Below are positions 52,160 to 59,992 of a DNA stretch of 64,000 nucleotides, in pieces. Both the position numbers and the translations under genes were made by a program. Where the stretch lies: the NCBI GenBank assembly GCA_019637075.1, contig JAHBWI010000004.1, positions 372,001 through 436,000 on the forward strand. Direction: 5' to 3'. Each line of letters starts with the position of its first letter. Positions within the stretch are counted from its first letter, which is position 1. The notes under the pieces are model-generated. The model was not told the origin of the DNA. It worked only from the letters and a program-made list of their open reading frames with translations, and did no database searches. This DNA comes from Nitrospiraceae bacterium. GTDB lineage: Bacteria; Nitrospirota; Nitrospiria; Nitrospirales; Nitrospiraceae.

Positions 52160-53596
52160 TTACTGATAACGGATCTGGAACTGGACCAAAAACGCGTTCT
52201 GTGCGAATGGATCGTTGTTGGCCACCGTAGTCGCAGGTCCCGTTCCCTGGTGATGCCGGAATTCGTAGTTGACCGACAACTTGCTTTGGATTTTCGGGGG
52301 AAGATTCTCGAAATAGTAATTGAAGCCGACGATCGTCCGCGTGAACATGTCGTTCGATACGGCCGTGTTCGGATCGAATTGTTCGTACATGACGACGGGC
52401 TCGAAATCCTTGAGCGGGCCGCTGGAGATCAGGTACTTGGCCAACACGTACCACGTCCGTCTCTGAACACCCGGTGCCCCGGACCCACCGCAGAACGCAC
52501 GATTCAAACAGTCACCTTGGGCCGGTGTGCCGACGATGGTCGGATTCGAACCATCATGCCCCTGCCACACTTCGCCCTGGATCATGAACCCCGGCAGCCA
52601 GCGCGAGGTATAGCGCGCATCGAGTCCGTAGCGATCGAAGGAGCCCTTGCCGCGGCCGTTGATGAAGGTGCCGGTATTGTTGCTCTCCCCGCCCAACACG
52701 GTCATGCTCACGAAGGAAATATCCGTGAAGAAATACCGCAGCCTGCCGTACCCGACCTTCGGGCCGTTACCGCCCAAGATATTGGCCTGGTAGTTGTTGT
52801 TGTTCATGATGCCGCCGACGTAGTCCAGCTTATTGAACAACGTACCACGCATGTCAACGAAATAATCGCGCTCATGGATCAGTTCGATCGGACCGCCGGT
52901 ACCGTTCGTCGTCGTCCCGCCGCTGCCGACGGAGGTGAGGTACGGCGAGCTGATCACGTCGCGCAGACCGCCGGAGGTTTCCGTGAAGATACCGAACGGC
53001 ATACGAAAAATACCCATCCGAATGAAATTGAGGTTCGGGGCAAGACTCGGAAACGGTCTGAAATCGATGTATGATTCGCGAAAGAACGTCGCTGCAGTCG
53101 GCACGCCGCCTGCCTTCGCGGAGCAATTGCCGCCGGGTGAGTTGCTACAATCGGGGGTATTGTTCGTCAAATTGATGCTCTGGAACTCGAACAGCACGTG
53201 CCATTTGGGAATGAACTCGTTGATCTTGCCGTAAGCCAGTAACTCAGATCGCCGGATCGAGAAATTATCCTGGCTGCGCCCCTCTGCGGTTTTGGCATCC
53301 TGGTGCGTATAAAGAAATTGCAACGCGTTCAATCCGAAGTTCACCTTGTTGCTGAGCAGCGGGAGCCGCTCGACCTTGGTCTTCCACTCTTCAACCACGC
53401 TCAGGCGCTTTTCATAACTTGCGAGCGGGTCCTCCACAACTGGGGTCAAAGACGATGATGAGGCCGCTTGAACCGTCTGAACCGGCTTCTGTGGGTCCGT
53501 CCCTGACGACGTTTGAGCCGCCGCCTGCTCGGCCGAGAAGAGAGCCACGCACAGGACCCCGGCACCAGTAAATAACCTACTCCACTGCTCGCGCAT
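52160..53596 (-). CDS. Outer-membrane porin, phosphate-selective porin O/P type, copy 2
   Basis: About 478 residues from the ATG at 53596 (ATAGGAGG upstream); a longer in-frame start is rejected because it would extend into the Pho-type box. Signal peptide (LFTGAGVLCVALFS..AAAQ), Ala/Gln-rich linker, coiled coil (YEKRLSVVEEWKTKVERL), then the barrel, closely similar to copy 1 strand by strand (SIRRSELLAYGKINEFIP, IRMGIFRMPFGIFTETS, FDRYGLDARYTSRWL), ending QNAFLVQFQIRYQ. First gene of operon 2. Confidence 0.85.
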   Translation of the reverse strand: MREQWSRLFTGAGVLCVALFSAEQAAAQTSSGTDPQKPVQTVQAASSSSLTPVVEDPLASYEKRLSVVEEWKTKVERLPLLSNKVNFGLNALQFLYTHQDAKTAEGRSQDNFSIRRSELLAYGKINEFIPKWHVLFEFQSINLTNNTPDCSNSPGGNCSAKAGGVPTAATFFRESYIDFRPFPSLAPNLNFIRMGIFRMPFGIFTETSGGLRDVISSPYLTSVGSGGTTTNGTGGPIELIHERDYFVDMRGTLFNKLDYVGGIMNNNNYQANILGGNGPKVGYGRLRYFFTDISFVSMTVLGGESNNTGTFINGRGKGSFDRYGLDARYTSRWLPGFMIQGEVWQGHDGSNPTIVGTPAQGDCLNRAFCGGSGAPGVQRRTWYVLAKYLISSGPLKDFEPVVMYEQFDPNTAVSNDMFTRTIVGFNYYFENLPPKIQSKLSVNYEFRHHQGTGPATTVANNDPFAQNAFLVQFQIRYQ

Positions 53597-53690
53597 GTAC
53601 AGTCCTCCTATGATGAGTGTGACGACGAATACGCCGCCTAAAACGCTTCCGATGAATCCCGTTGGTTGCTGCACCGTGGTACAGCTGCGC

Positions 53691-53729
53691 TGTAACGATG
53701 CATTCAGTCATGTGTTAGGACTGTGTAAA
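53691..53729 (-). promoter_or_regulatory. Pho-type box upstream of porin operon 2
   Basis: On the plus strand TGTAAC (53691), TTCAGT (53702, poor), TGTTAG (53713), TGTAAA (53724), each 11 bp apart; on the reporting strand these read TTTACA, CTAACA, ACTGAA, GTTACA. About 95-135 bp upstream of the start. Confidence 0.7.
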
Positions 53730-53812
53730 CTCCGTGAGCCTGCCGGTTGAGCGATCCTTCCTAGACCCGCTCGCAGCCTCCTGAACTATCGCTTCTCGTA
53801 TGGATACGGACG

Positions 53813-54262
53813 TCAACGCTTACTCCTGAACGTCAGAGCGAGTCGGTACCCGACGCCCCATATCGTTTCGGCAATCTCGTTCTCCTCGGCTTCGCGCAGC
53901 TTGTGTCGGAGCTTCGCCATATGGACATCGATGGTTCTGGCGGTGACGAAGAGATTTTTCCCCCATACGAGGCCCAAGAGTTCTTCACGGCGAAAGACCT
54001 TGCCGGGTTGTTCCGCCAAGGCCCAGAGCAGATCGAATTCACGGCGCGTCAGACGTATCAGGCGCCGACGTAACGTCACGGCCCGTTGCTCCCGAACGAG
54101 TATCAGCGGCCCGACGGTGAGACAGGTCCCAGCCGGCGGGTGGTGCTTTAGCGACGACTTCAGCGTGTGTTCGCGCACCTGTCTGCCCGTCTTCCCCAGT
54201 CTCACCCTCACCTCGCGTCGCTCCCGATCACGCGACAGGGTCGGGCGGCCGCAATGCGTCAT
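53813..54262 (-). CDS. Receiver-less PhoB-type winged-helix regulator
   Basis: 149 residues. A basic, probably disordered N-terminus (residues 1-45), then an OmpR/PhoB winged helix (about 48-145): LTVGPLILVREQRAVTLRR, LTRREFDLLWALAEQPGK, RREELLGLVWG, RTIDVHMAKLRHKLRE and IWGVGYRLAL. No receiver domain exists upstream in the sequence; a two-site Pho-type box lies 75-95 bp before the ATG and marks the promoter. Binding-only regulator; it could bind the same boxes as PhoB, as activator or competitor (inference). Confidence 0.85.
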   Translation of the reverse strand: MTHCGRPTLSRDRERREVRVRLGKTGRQVREHTLKSSLKHHPPAGTCLTVGPLILVREQRAVTLRRRLIRLTRREFDLLWALAEQPGKVFRREELLGLVWGKNLFVTARTIDVHMAKLRHKLREAEENEIAETIWGVGYRLALTFRSKR

Positions 54263-54337
54263 CGCCGCCCTGCCCGTTCCCTGCTCCAGAACTCGCGCTG
54301 ATGTACCTTGTCGAAAATGCGGGCTTCGTCACCGGAA

Positions 54338-54354
54338 GATTAATGTTGTGTTAA
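54338..54354 (-). promoter_or_regulatory. Pho-type box upstream of the receiver-less regulator
   Basis: On the minus strand TTAACA (54354-54349) and TTAATC (54343-54338), exactly 11 bp apart. Confidence 0.6.
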
Positions 54355-54378
54355 CTCCCACCGGAGCCGGCGGAAGAA

Positions 54379-54406
54379 TTAACCAAGCCCTAACCTTGGG
54401 TTAAAC
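54379..54406 (+). promoter_or_regulatory. Pho-type box upstream of psiE
   Basis: TTAACC (54379), CTAACC (54390), TTAAAC (54401): 11-bp phase, about 115-143 bp before the psiE ATG. Confidence 0.7.
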
Positions 54407-54521
54407 GAGACGGAACAACGCGGCGGTAGCTTGCTGATGACACAGCGGTGAGAAGGAGCGGGGTCAGTCAGCCACTGTCGGCCGGAGTCCTGCACAACAG
54501 ACAACGAAGGAGCGACGGAGA

Positions 54522-55025
54522 ATGACGCTATCGAACGTGCGGCATGCCTTGAACAGGATTCCAGCCTCGGTCGAGCAAGCGGCGGAGTGGGACATCACGG
54601 AGCTGTGGGTCAAGGTCATCAGGGTTGTCCTGAGCCTTCTCATTTTCACCATTCTTGTTGCGCTGACCGGAGGGGTCATCAAGACGTTCCTGGATATCCG
54701 TCTCTTGTTTTCCGGTCCCGTCGAGGTGGGGTTGCGGCAGGTGATCGTCGATACCCTGATTCTTCTGGCCGTCGTGGAGGTGTTCAAGACCACGCTCACC
54801 TATCTATCCGAAGGCCGGGTCAAGGTCACCTTCATCGTCGACACCATCTTGGTCGTGATGCTCACTGAAATCATTTCCATATGGTTCAAGGACGCCGATT
54901 TGCACAAACTGATGCTGCTTGGCGGGATCGTGTTGACTCTCGGGGTCATGCGGGTGGTCGCGGTCCGCTGCAGCCCGACACAGGGCGACAGCGCCGGAAG
55001 AACGTCGGCTGGAGAGGGCTTCTAG
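54522..55025 (+). CDS. psiE: PsiE-family phosphate-starvation-inducible membrane protein
   Basis: 167 residues with about four hydrophobic segments (VIRVVLSLLIFTILVAL, VIVDTLILLAVVEVF, FIVDTILVVMLTEII, LMLLGGIVLTLGVMRVV) typical of the PsiE family. Its name comes from PhoB-dependent induction in E. coli; function unknown. GAAGGAG precedes the ATG. The phased box upstream fits phosphate control. Followed 55 bp later by a small winged-helix protein on the same strand. Confidence 0.85.
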   Translation: MTLSNVRHALNRIPASVEQAAEWDITELWVKVIRVVLSLLIFTILVALTGGVIKTFLDIRLLFSGPVEVGLRQVIVDTLILLAVVEVFKTTLTYLSEGRVKVTFIVDTILVVMLTEIISIWFKDADLHKLMLLGGIVLTLGVMRVVAVRCSPTQGDSAGRTSAGEGF

Positions 55026-55080
55026 TCCTTTTATGATGACGCGACAGCTGTCAGAAGGTCATTACGAAAGGAGGAGGACG

Positions 55081-55311
55081 ATGGGGACAATCACCAGCAG
55101 CGAAACGATCATTCTCGACTTGCTGCGGTTGAGAAAGTCGCTCCGGATGGAACAGGTGATCGAGTTGGCGCCGGAACTGACCTGGAACCAGGTCTTCACG
55201 ACGATTGATAGCCTCAGCCGCCGTGGAGAAATTGCCTTGCTACGGCGTGGGTTCGAATATGAAGTCGCCTGGCTGCCGGTCCGCGGCCAGGCTGTGGCCT
55301 GCTCCGCCTAA
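55081..55311 (+). CDS. Small winged-helix-like protein
   Basis: 76 residues from the ATG at 55081 (AAAGGAGGAGG upstream, which rejects an in-frame start 16 codons earlier). Predicted helices ETIILDLLRLRKSL, MEQVIELAPELTWNQVFTTI and DSLSRRGEI followed by a beta wing (ALLRRGFEYEVAWLPV), the layout of a minimal DNA-binding winged helix. Likely cotranscribed with psiE. No family name recognised. Confidence 0.75.
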   Translation: MGTITSSETIILDLLRLRKSLRMEQVIELAPELTWNQVFTTIDSLSRRGEIALLRRGFEYEVAWLPVRGQAVACSA

Positions 55312-55473
55312 CCTCCGCCGCCCATGTGCGGTTCACTCCGCACAGCGGTTGACGCCTTCCATTTTTCTGAAAGCCGCCACAGCCGTATCCCTTGTCACGA
55401 AAGGTTTAGCGGGCATGGGGCATCCCGTTGCCATCGCCGGGGCCGCTCCCTATGTCTACTTCAAACGGAAAGG

Positions 55474-56131
55474 ATGGTTGAATTGACCGTGACCAATGCA
55501 CCCCCCACCTACCCTGCCGAGGTGCTGTCGGATCTTGATCAAACCAGGTCCCGCCGTATTTGGTCTCTGCTGAAGATAATCCAATCGGGATGGCGGACTT
55601 CATGTCGATGACACGTTTGGATCAACCGAACCTCAAGAATCCACCGATGCAACCTTTTATCCCGGAACCGGTCGTTTCCAATGACATCTTGGCCTCAGTC
55701 AGTCAGGGAGACCTCCTGCTGTACCATGCGACGGCTACATCGCATTCAAGATGGATGCGATGGTCGATAAAGACTGTATCCAGGCGCTGTATCGCGCATC
55801 GCAAGTCGGGGTGACGATTGATTTGCACATCCGAGGGATCATCTGCTGCCTGCGTCCCGGGATTCCCGGCGTGAGCAACGCGATCCGTGTCCGCTCGGTC
55901 GTGGGCCGCTTTCTCGAACACGCGCGGATCTACGGCTTCCGTAATGGGGGAGAAAACGATCTGTTTCTGGGCAGTGCGGATCTCATGCTGCAAAATCTCG
56001 ACCGCCGGGTTGAACTGCTCTTTCCAGTGCGTGATCCCTCGCGGGCGGTCGACAGGGACCGGGCGACCGTCTTCAACTCACAGGAATACTTGCTCCAACG
56101 CAGAGGCGTGCATTGCTGGTCGAAACGGTAG
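55474..56131 (+). pseudogene. Decayed polyphosphate kinase (ppk1) remnant
   Basis: Pieces of PPK1 in three frames. From 55474, a short piece LTVTNAPPTYPAEVL resembling the PPK1 middle domain; from about 55557 in another frame, YLVSAEDNPIGMADFMSM, RLDQPNLKNPPMQPF and [16 protein letters not shown]; from about 55733 in a third frame, [61 protein letters not shown]. Missing are the N-terminal half and, between pieces two and three, the block carrying the first catalytic phospholipase-D-like domain. It cannot make active enzyme. The 160 bp before it (55312-55473) also translate to fragments I cannot place. Confidence 0.85.
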
Positions 56132-56223
56132 GGGGGCGGTGGGGTACCCTGGGGAAAAGACCGCATGGGGTCGTCCGCCCGATCCAAGGGACGGATCGGA
56201 CGGCTGCCCCGTCACGCGAGCGA

Positions 56224-56463
56224 CTAGGAGTAGGAGTTGGCGTCTTCTCCGATCCGCCTCGTGCGGCGCGGCGCGCTCCCGGGATCCGATCGTTCCACCG
56301 TGAAGCGGGGTTGGCGGCCCAACCGCGGCCTGATTGCCCTCCGCTGCATATCGATACGCGGATCCCGCACGGAACCGCAATTGATGCATCGTACGAGCTT
56401 CAAGTCACCGCATCCCACATACAAATCCGCAACCAGCAACCCAGCACAACGTTCGCAGGACAT
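56224..56463 (-). CDS. Small zinc-ribbon protein
   Basis: 79 residues from the ATG at 56463 (AAGGAGG upstream). The N-terminal half has MSCERCAGLLV and LVRCINCGSVRDPRI, two CxxC knuckles about 25 residues apart that should bind one zinc; the C-terminal half is basic and likely unstructured. This type of small CxxC/CxxC protein is common in Nitrospira-like genomes to my knowledge. Function unknown; may bind nucleic acid. Confidence 0.78.
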   Translation of the reverse strand: MSCERCAGLLVADLYVGCGDLKLVRCINCGSVRDPRIDMQRRAIRPRLGRQPRFTVERSDPGSAPRRTRRIGEDANSYS

Positions 56464-56619
56464 CGTACATTCCTCCTTGAGTGATGGCCTGCTGCATGAT
56501 CCTCCTCCCACGTCACCGGCTCATGTGGCCCGACTCAAGAGCTTGTTACATTGCGAGAGTCCGACCCCAGGCCTCCGTGATGAACCCCGGCAGCGATGCC
56601 GCCCTGTGAATTCGAGGAA

Positions 56620-56647
56620 TTAACACGCGCTTAATGTGTCGGTAAGC
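56620..56647 (+). promoter_or_regulatory. Pho-type box upstream of pstS
   Basis: TTAACA (56620), TTAATG (56631), GTAAGC (56642): 11-bp phase. A TACACT at about 56667 could be the -10 element. Confidence 0.72.
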
Positions 56648-56747
56648 CCTGCGCAATGTCGCCGGCTTACACTGCATCTGCTCATCGTGCAGTCATCCAT
56701 ACGGTAATCATTCACTTCTTCGTTCATTCATGGGGAGGCATCCGGTT

Positions 56748-57761
56748 ATGTTCGAATTGTCGCGACGTCAAATGATGGCCGCTGTGACCGTCACCGTGCT
56801 GGGTCCGTTCTTGACGATGACTTGGGCCCATGCAGAAGGAGCCGCGGGCCAATCCAAGGCGCAACAGGTTGATCCGGCGCTCAAGTCGTATGCAAAGGTC
56901 AGTGGCGTATCCGGCACGCTCAACAGCATCGGATCCGACACGTTGAACAACTTGATGACGCTCTGGGCAGAAGGGTTTCATCGGCAATACCTGAATGTGA
57001 AGATTCAGGTAGAAGGCAAGGGATCGAGCACGGCGCCCCCCGCTCTCATCGAAGGCACCGCGCAGCTCGGGCCGATGTCCCGCCAGATGAAAGCGAGTGA
57101 GGTTGACGCCTTCGAAGCGAAATTCGGCTACCCTCCCACCGCCTACCCGGTCGCGATCGATGCCTTAGCAGTGTTCGTCAACAAAGATAACCCTGCGGCC
57201 GGCCTGACGCTTCAGGAAGTCGACGCAATCTTCTCGAAATCCCGCCGCCAAGGCCATCCCAACGACATAGCCAAGTGGGGACAGGTCGGCCTCACCGGCG
57301 AATGGGCTGCGGCGCCGGTCAGCCTGTACGGCCGAAATTCCGCCTCCGGCACCTACGGTTTTTTCAAGGAACATGCGCTCAAGAATGGGGACTACAAAGA
57401 CGAGGTCAAGGAACAGCCCGGGTCGGCCTCCGTGGTGCAAGGCATTACCGAGGACCGGTTTGGGACGGGCTACAGCGGGATCGGGTACCTCACCTCCGGC
57501 GTCCGGATGGTGCCGCTTGCCGCCAAAGCCGGACAGCCATTCGTGGAACCGTCGCTGGAGAACACCAAGAACGGCAGCTATCCGCTCTGGCGCTATTTGT
57601 ATGTCTATGTGAACCAAGCTCCGGGCAAACCGTTGTCGCCGATCGTGAAAGAGTTCCTGAAATACGTCTACAGCCGCGAGGGACAGGCAGACGTGCTGAA
57701 GGACGGCTACTTCCCTCTCGATGGGACCGTGACAGAGAAGCAATTGTCGGTAATCAAGTAA
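56748..57761 (+). CDS. pstS: Phosphate ABC transporter substrate-binding protein
   Basis: 337 residues from the ATG at 56748 (GGGGAGGC upstream). The N-terminus [11 protein letters not shown] with a following hydrophobic stretch to AHA looks like a Tat signal. The mature part has [71 protein letters not shown] (phosphate-binding loop) and [12 protein letters not shown]. Leads pstSCAB-phoU-ppx. Captures phosphate in the periplasm for PstCAB. Confidence 0.95.
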   Translation: MFELSRRQMMAAVTVTVLGPFLTMTWAHAEGAAGQSKAQQVDPALKSYAKVSGVSGTLNSIGSDTLNNLMTLWAEGFHRQYLNVKIQVEGKGSSTAPPALIEGTAQLGPMSRQMKASEVDAFEAKFGYPPTAYPVAIDALAVFVNKDNPAAGLTLQEVDAIFSKSRRQGHPNDIAKWGQVGLTGEWAAAPVSLYGRNSASGTYGFFKEHALKNGDYKDEVKEQPGSASVVQGITEDRFGTGYSGIGYLTSGVRMVPLAAKAGQPFVEPSLENTKNGSYPLWRYLYVYVNQAPGKPLSPIVKEFLKYVYSREGQADVLKDGYFPLDGTVTEKQLSVIK

Positions 57762-57778
57762 GAGCGCGGAAGAGTCTC

Positions 57779-59983
57779 ATGGTATCACCGGCCCGCCGAC
57801 GATTCTTGATCGACCGCCTCGCTGGATCTGTCATTTCCATCGGCGGGCTGGCTACGATTGCCTGTATCCTCGCAATCTTCTTCTTTCTCTTTCGGGAAGT
57901 GACTCCCCTGTTCACCGCTCCGACGGCCAAACCCGTGCAACGACTGGCCTTGCCTGCCTTCTTGATGGCCGAGGGGCCGGCCCAGTTGGGCGTGGACGAT
58001 CGCCGAAAGGTCGGTTATCTCCTCACTGCCGGCGGGCTGTATTTCGTGGATCTCACGACGGGGCAACCAGTCCCGGTCGACATGCCTCCGTCACTGAAGG
58101 AACGGCGAATGACAGCCCTGGCACATGGCGGCGGGAAGTCCACCCGCTATGTCGCTGGCACCGCCGACGGCGACATCCTGTTTCTCAAGCTAGGGGTGAG
58201 GAGCACCTTCGACGAATCAGGTCAGCGGGTTACCACCCCGGTCATCAGCGCCGGCGCGGCAGTGCACGTGACGGATGCTCCGATCAGCGCCCTTACTTAC
58301 CGAGCCCAGGATGGCGACAGCAGCCTCGTCGTGCTGACGGAAACCGGCAGTCTGCTCGTCGGCCGGCACCTTGATGACAGTCGCCCGATCGATCCTTCTA
58401 GTTTGAGTGTCGTCATGGAGCCGGGAACGTTGATGACCGAGGTGGCGCTCGATACCACATCAGAGAATCTTTATTTGGGCACCAGCGACGGGAGAGTCGT
58501 CCACGTGGTTCTGACAGACGGCCAACCGCTGGTGACAAAGGGCTACTACCAGACGGGGTCGCCCGAGCAGTCCGTGACCAAGCTGGATTTTTTGAACGGC
58601 GGCCGCACCCTGGTCGTCATGACGTCCGGAGGCACCGTCGCGGCGTGGGGACTCGTCCGTCCCCCCGACGACCCATCACGCTGGGTGCTTCAGCGGACGC
58701 ATGAGTTTCGATCCCATGCTGCTCCCGTGACGGCCTATGCGCCGTTTCAGCTGGTCAAGGGGTTCGCTACGGCTGACGCGATGGGTCAAATTCAGATCCA
58801 TCACTCCACGTCGGAACAGACCTGGATCAAGCTGTCGAACGGCACGTCGGCGGTCAAAGCGCTGGCCCTCGCCCCCAAAGGCGACGGCCTGTTGGCTTAC
58901 GACGCGCTGGGCCGGCTGACCCTGTACGACTTGCATAACACCTATCCCGAGGTCACGTGGCAGACCCTCTTCGGCAAGGTCTGGTATGAAGGGTATGACC
59001 GTCCTCAGCATGTGTGGCAATCCTCGTCCGGGTCGGATGAATTTGAACCCAAGCTCGGGCTGATTCCTTTGGCCTTCGGCACGCTCAAAGGCACGATCTA
59101 CGCCCTATTTCTTGCCATTCCCGTGGCGATTCTCGCCGCAATCTACACCTCTCAGTTCATGCACCCGACGTATCGGGCCAAGATCAAACCGACGATCGAA
59201 GCCATGGCGGCGCTGCCGACCGTCGTGTTGGGGTTCCTCGCAGGCCTCTGGCTTGCGCCCCTGCTCGAACGGCTCTTTCCGGCACTCATCGGGATGGCCC
59301 TCTCGGTTCCGATCGTCGTCATCGCTTGCGCTCTCCTCTGGCACCTGGTGCCGCAGCACGTGAAGGGGAGACTCACGCAGGGAACCGAATCATTGCTGCT
59401 CGTTCCGGTCATCGCGCTGACCATCGGGGCCTGCCTCTGGTCCAATCAACTCCTCGACCACATCTTGTTCGCCGGAAACTACAAGGCCTGGTTGCTGGAT
59501 CGGCTCGGGATTCAATACGACCAACGTAACGCCTTAGTCGTCGGCATCGTAATGGGCTTTGCCATCGTCCCCGTAATTTACAGCATCGCGGAAGAAGCCC
59601 TCTCCAATGTTCCGAAAACACAGATTGCCGGATCGCTTGCGCTGGGGGCCACCCGCTGGCAGACCGTCGTGCGCTTGGTGCTGCTGGCGGGAAGCCCAGG
59701 CATTTTTTCGGGCATCATGATCGGGTTCGGGCGGGCCATCGGGGAAACCATGATCGTCTTGATGGCGACAGGAAACACACCACTCCTGGATTGGAACTGG
59801 GCCAACGGCTTCCGCACCCTGTCGGCGAATATCGCGGTCGAGATTCCGGAGGCACCCCAGGGCGGAAGCCTCTACCGTGTGCTGTTTCTGGCGGCGCTGC
59901 TCCTGTTCGTCGTGACCTTCATCATCAACTCGATCGCCGAGATCGTGCGCCAACGGCTCAGGAGCAAGTACAGCCATGGATGA
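57779..59983 (+). CDS. pstC: Phosphate ABC transporter permease with periplasmic propeller insertion
   Basis: 734 residues, more than twice the usual PstC. One transmembrane helix (about 18-42) is followed by about 380 periplasmic residues with repeated beta strands resembling a WD40-like propeller (TAGGLYFVDLTTG, YVAGTADGDILFLKL, LYLGTSDGRVVHVVL, LLAYDALGRLTLYDL). The PstC permease core starts near residue 430 (LIPLAFGTLKGTIYALFL) and includes the EALSNVP...ASLALGATRWQT loop that docks on PstB. Large insertions of this type exist in other PstC proteins. It starts 17 bp after pstS. Confidence 0.93.
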   Translation: MVSPARRRFLIDRLAGSVISIGGLATIACILAIFFFLFREVTPLFTAPTAKPVQRLALPAFLMAEGPAQLGVDDRRKVGYLLTAGGLYFVDLTTGQPVPVDMPPSLKERRMTALAHGGGKSTRYVAGTADGDILFLKLGVRSTFDESGQRVTTPVISAGAAVHVTDAPISALTYRAQDGDSSLVVLTETGSLLVGRHLDDSRPIDPSSLSVVMEPGTLMTEVALDTTSENLYLGTSDGRVVHVVLTDGQPLVTKGYYQTGSPEQSVTKLDFLNGGRTLVVMTSGGTVAAWGLVRPPDDPSRWVLQRTHEFRSHAAPVTAYAPFQLVKGFATADAMGQIQIHHSTSEQTWIKLSNGTSAVKALALAPKGDGLLAYDALGRLTLYDLHNTYPEVTWQTLFGKVWYEGYDRPQHVWQSSSGSDEFEPKLGLIPLAFGTLKGTIYALFLAIPVAILAAIYTSQFMHPTYRAKIKPTIEAMAALPTVVLGFLAGLWLAPLLERLFPALIGMALSVPIVVIACALLWHLVPQHVKGRLTQGTESLLLVPVIALTIGACLWSNQLLDHILFAGNYKAWLLDRLGIQYDQRNALVVGIVMGFAIVPVIYSIAEEALSNVPKTQIAGSLALGATRWQTVVRLVLLAGSPGIFSGIMIGFGRAIGETMIVLMATGNTPLLDWNWANGFRTLSANIAVEIPEAPQGGSLYRVLFLAALLLFVVTFIINSIAEIVRQRLRSKYSHG

Positions 59984-59992
59984 GGTACCGGT

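Noticed and set aside
56535-56560. GTTACA at about 56545 as a box for the zinc-ribbon gene
   Set aside because: Only one half-site; no partner at plus or minus 11 bp.
57275-57778. N-terminal extension of pstC into pstS
   Set aside because: That part is an out-of-frame shadow of pstS; the ATG at 57779 gives a normal membrane N-terminus.
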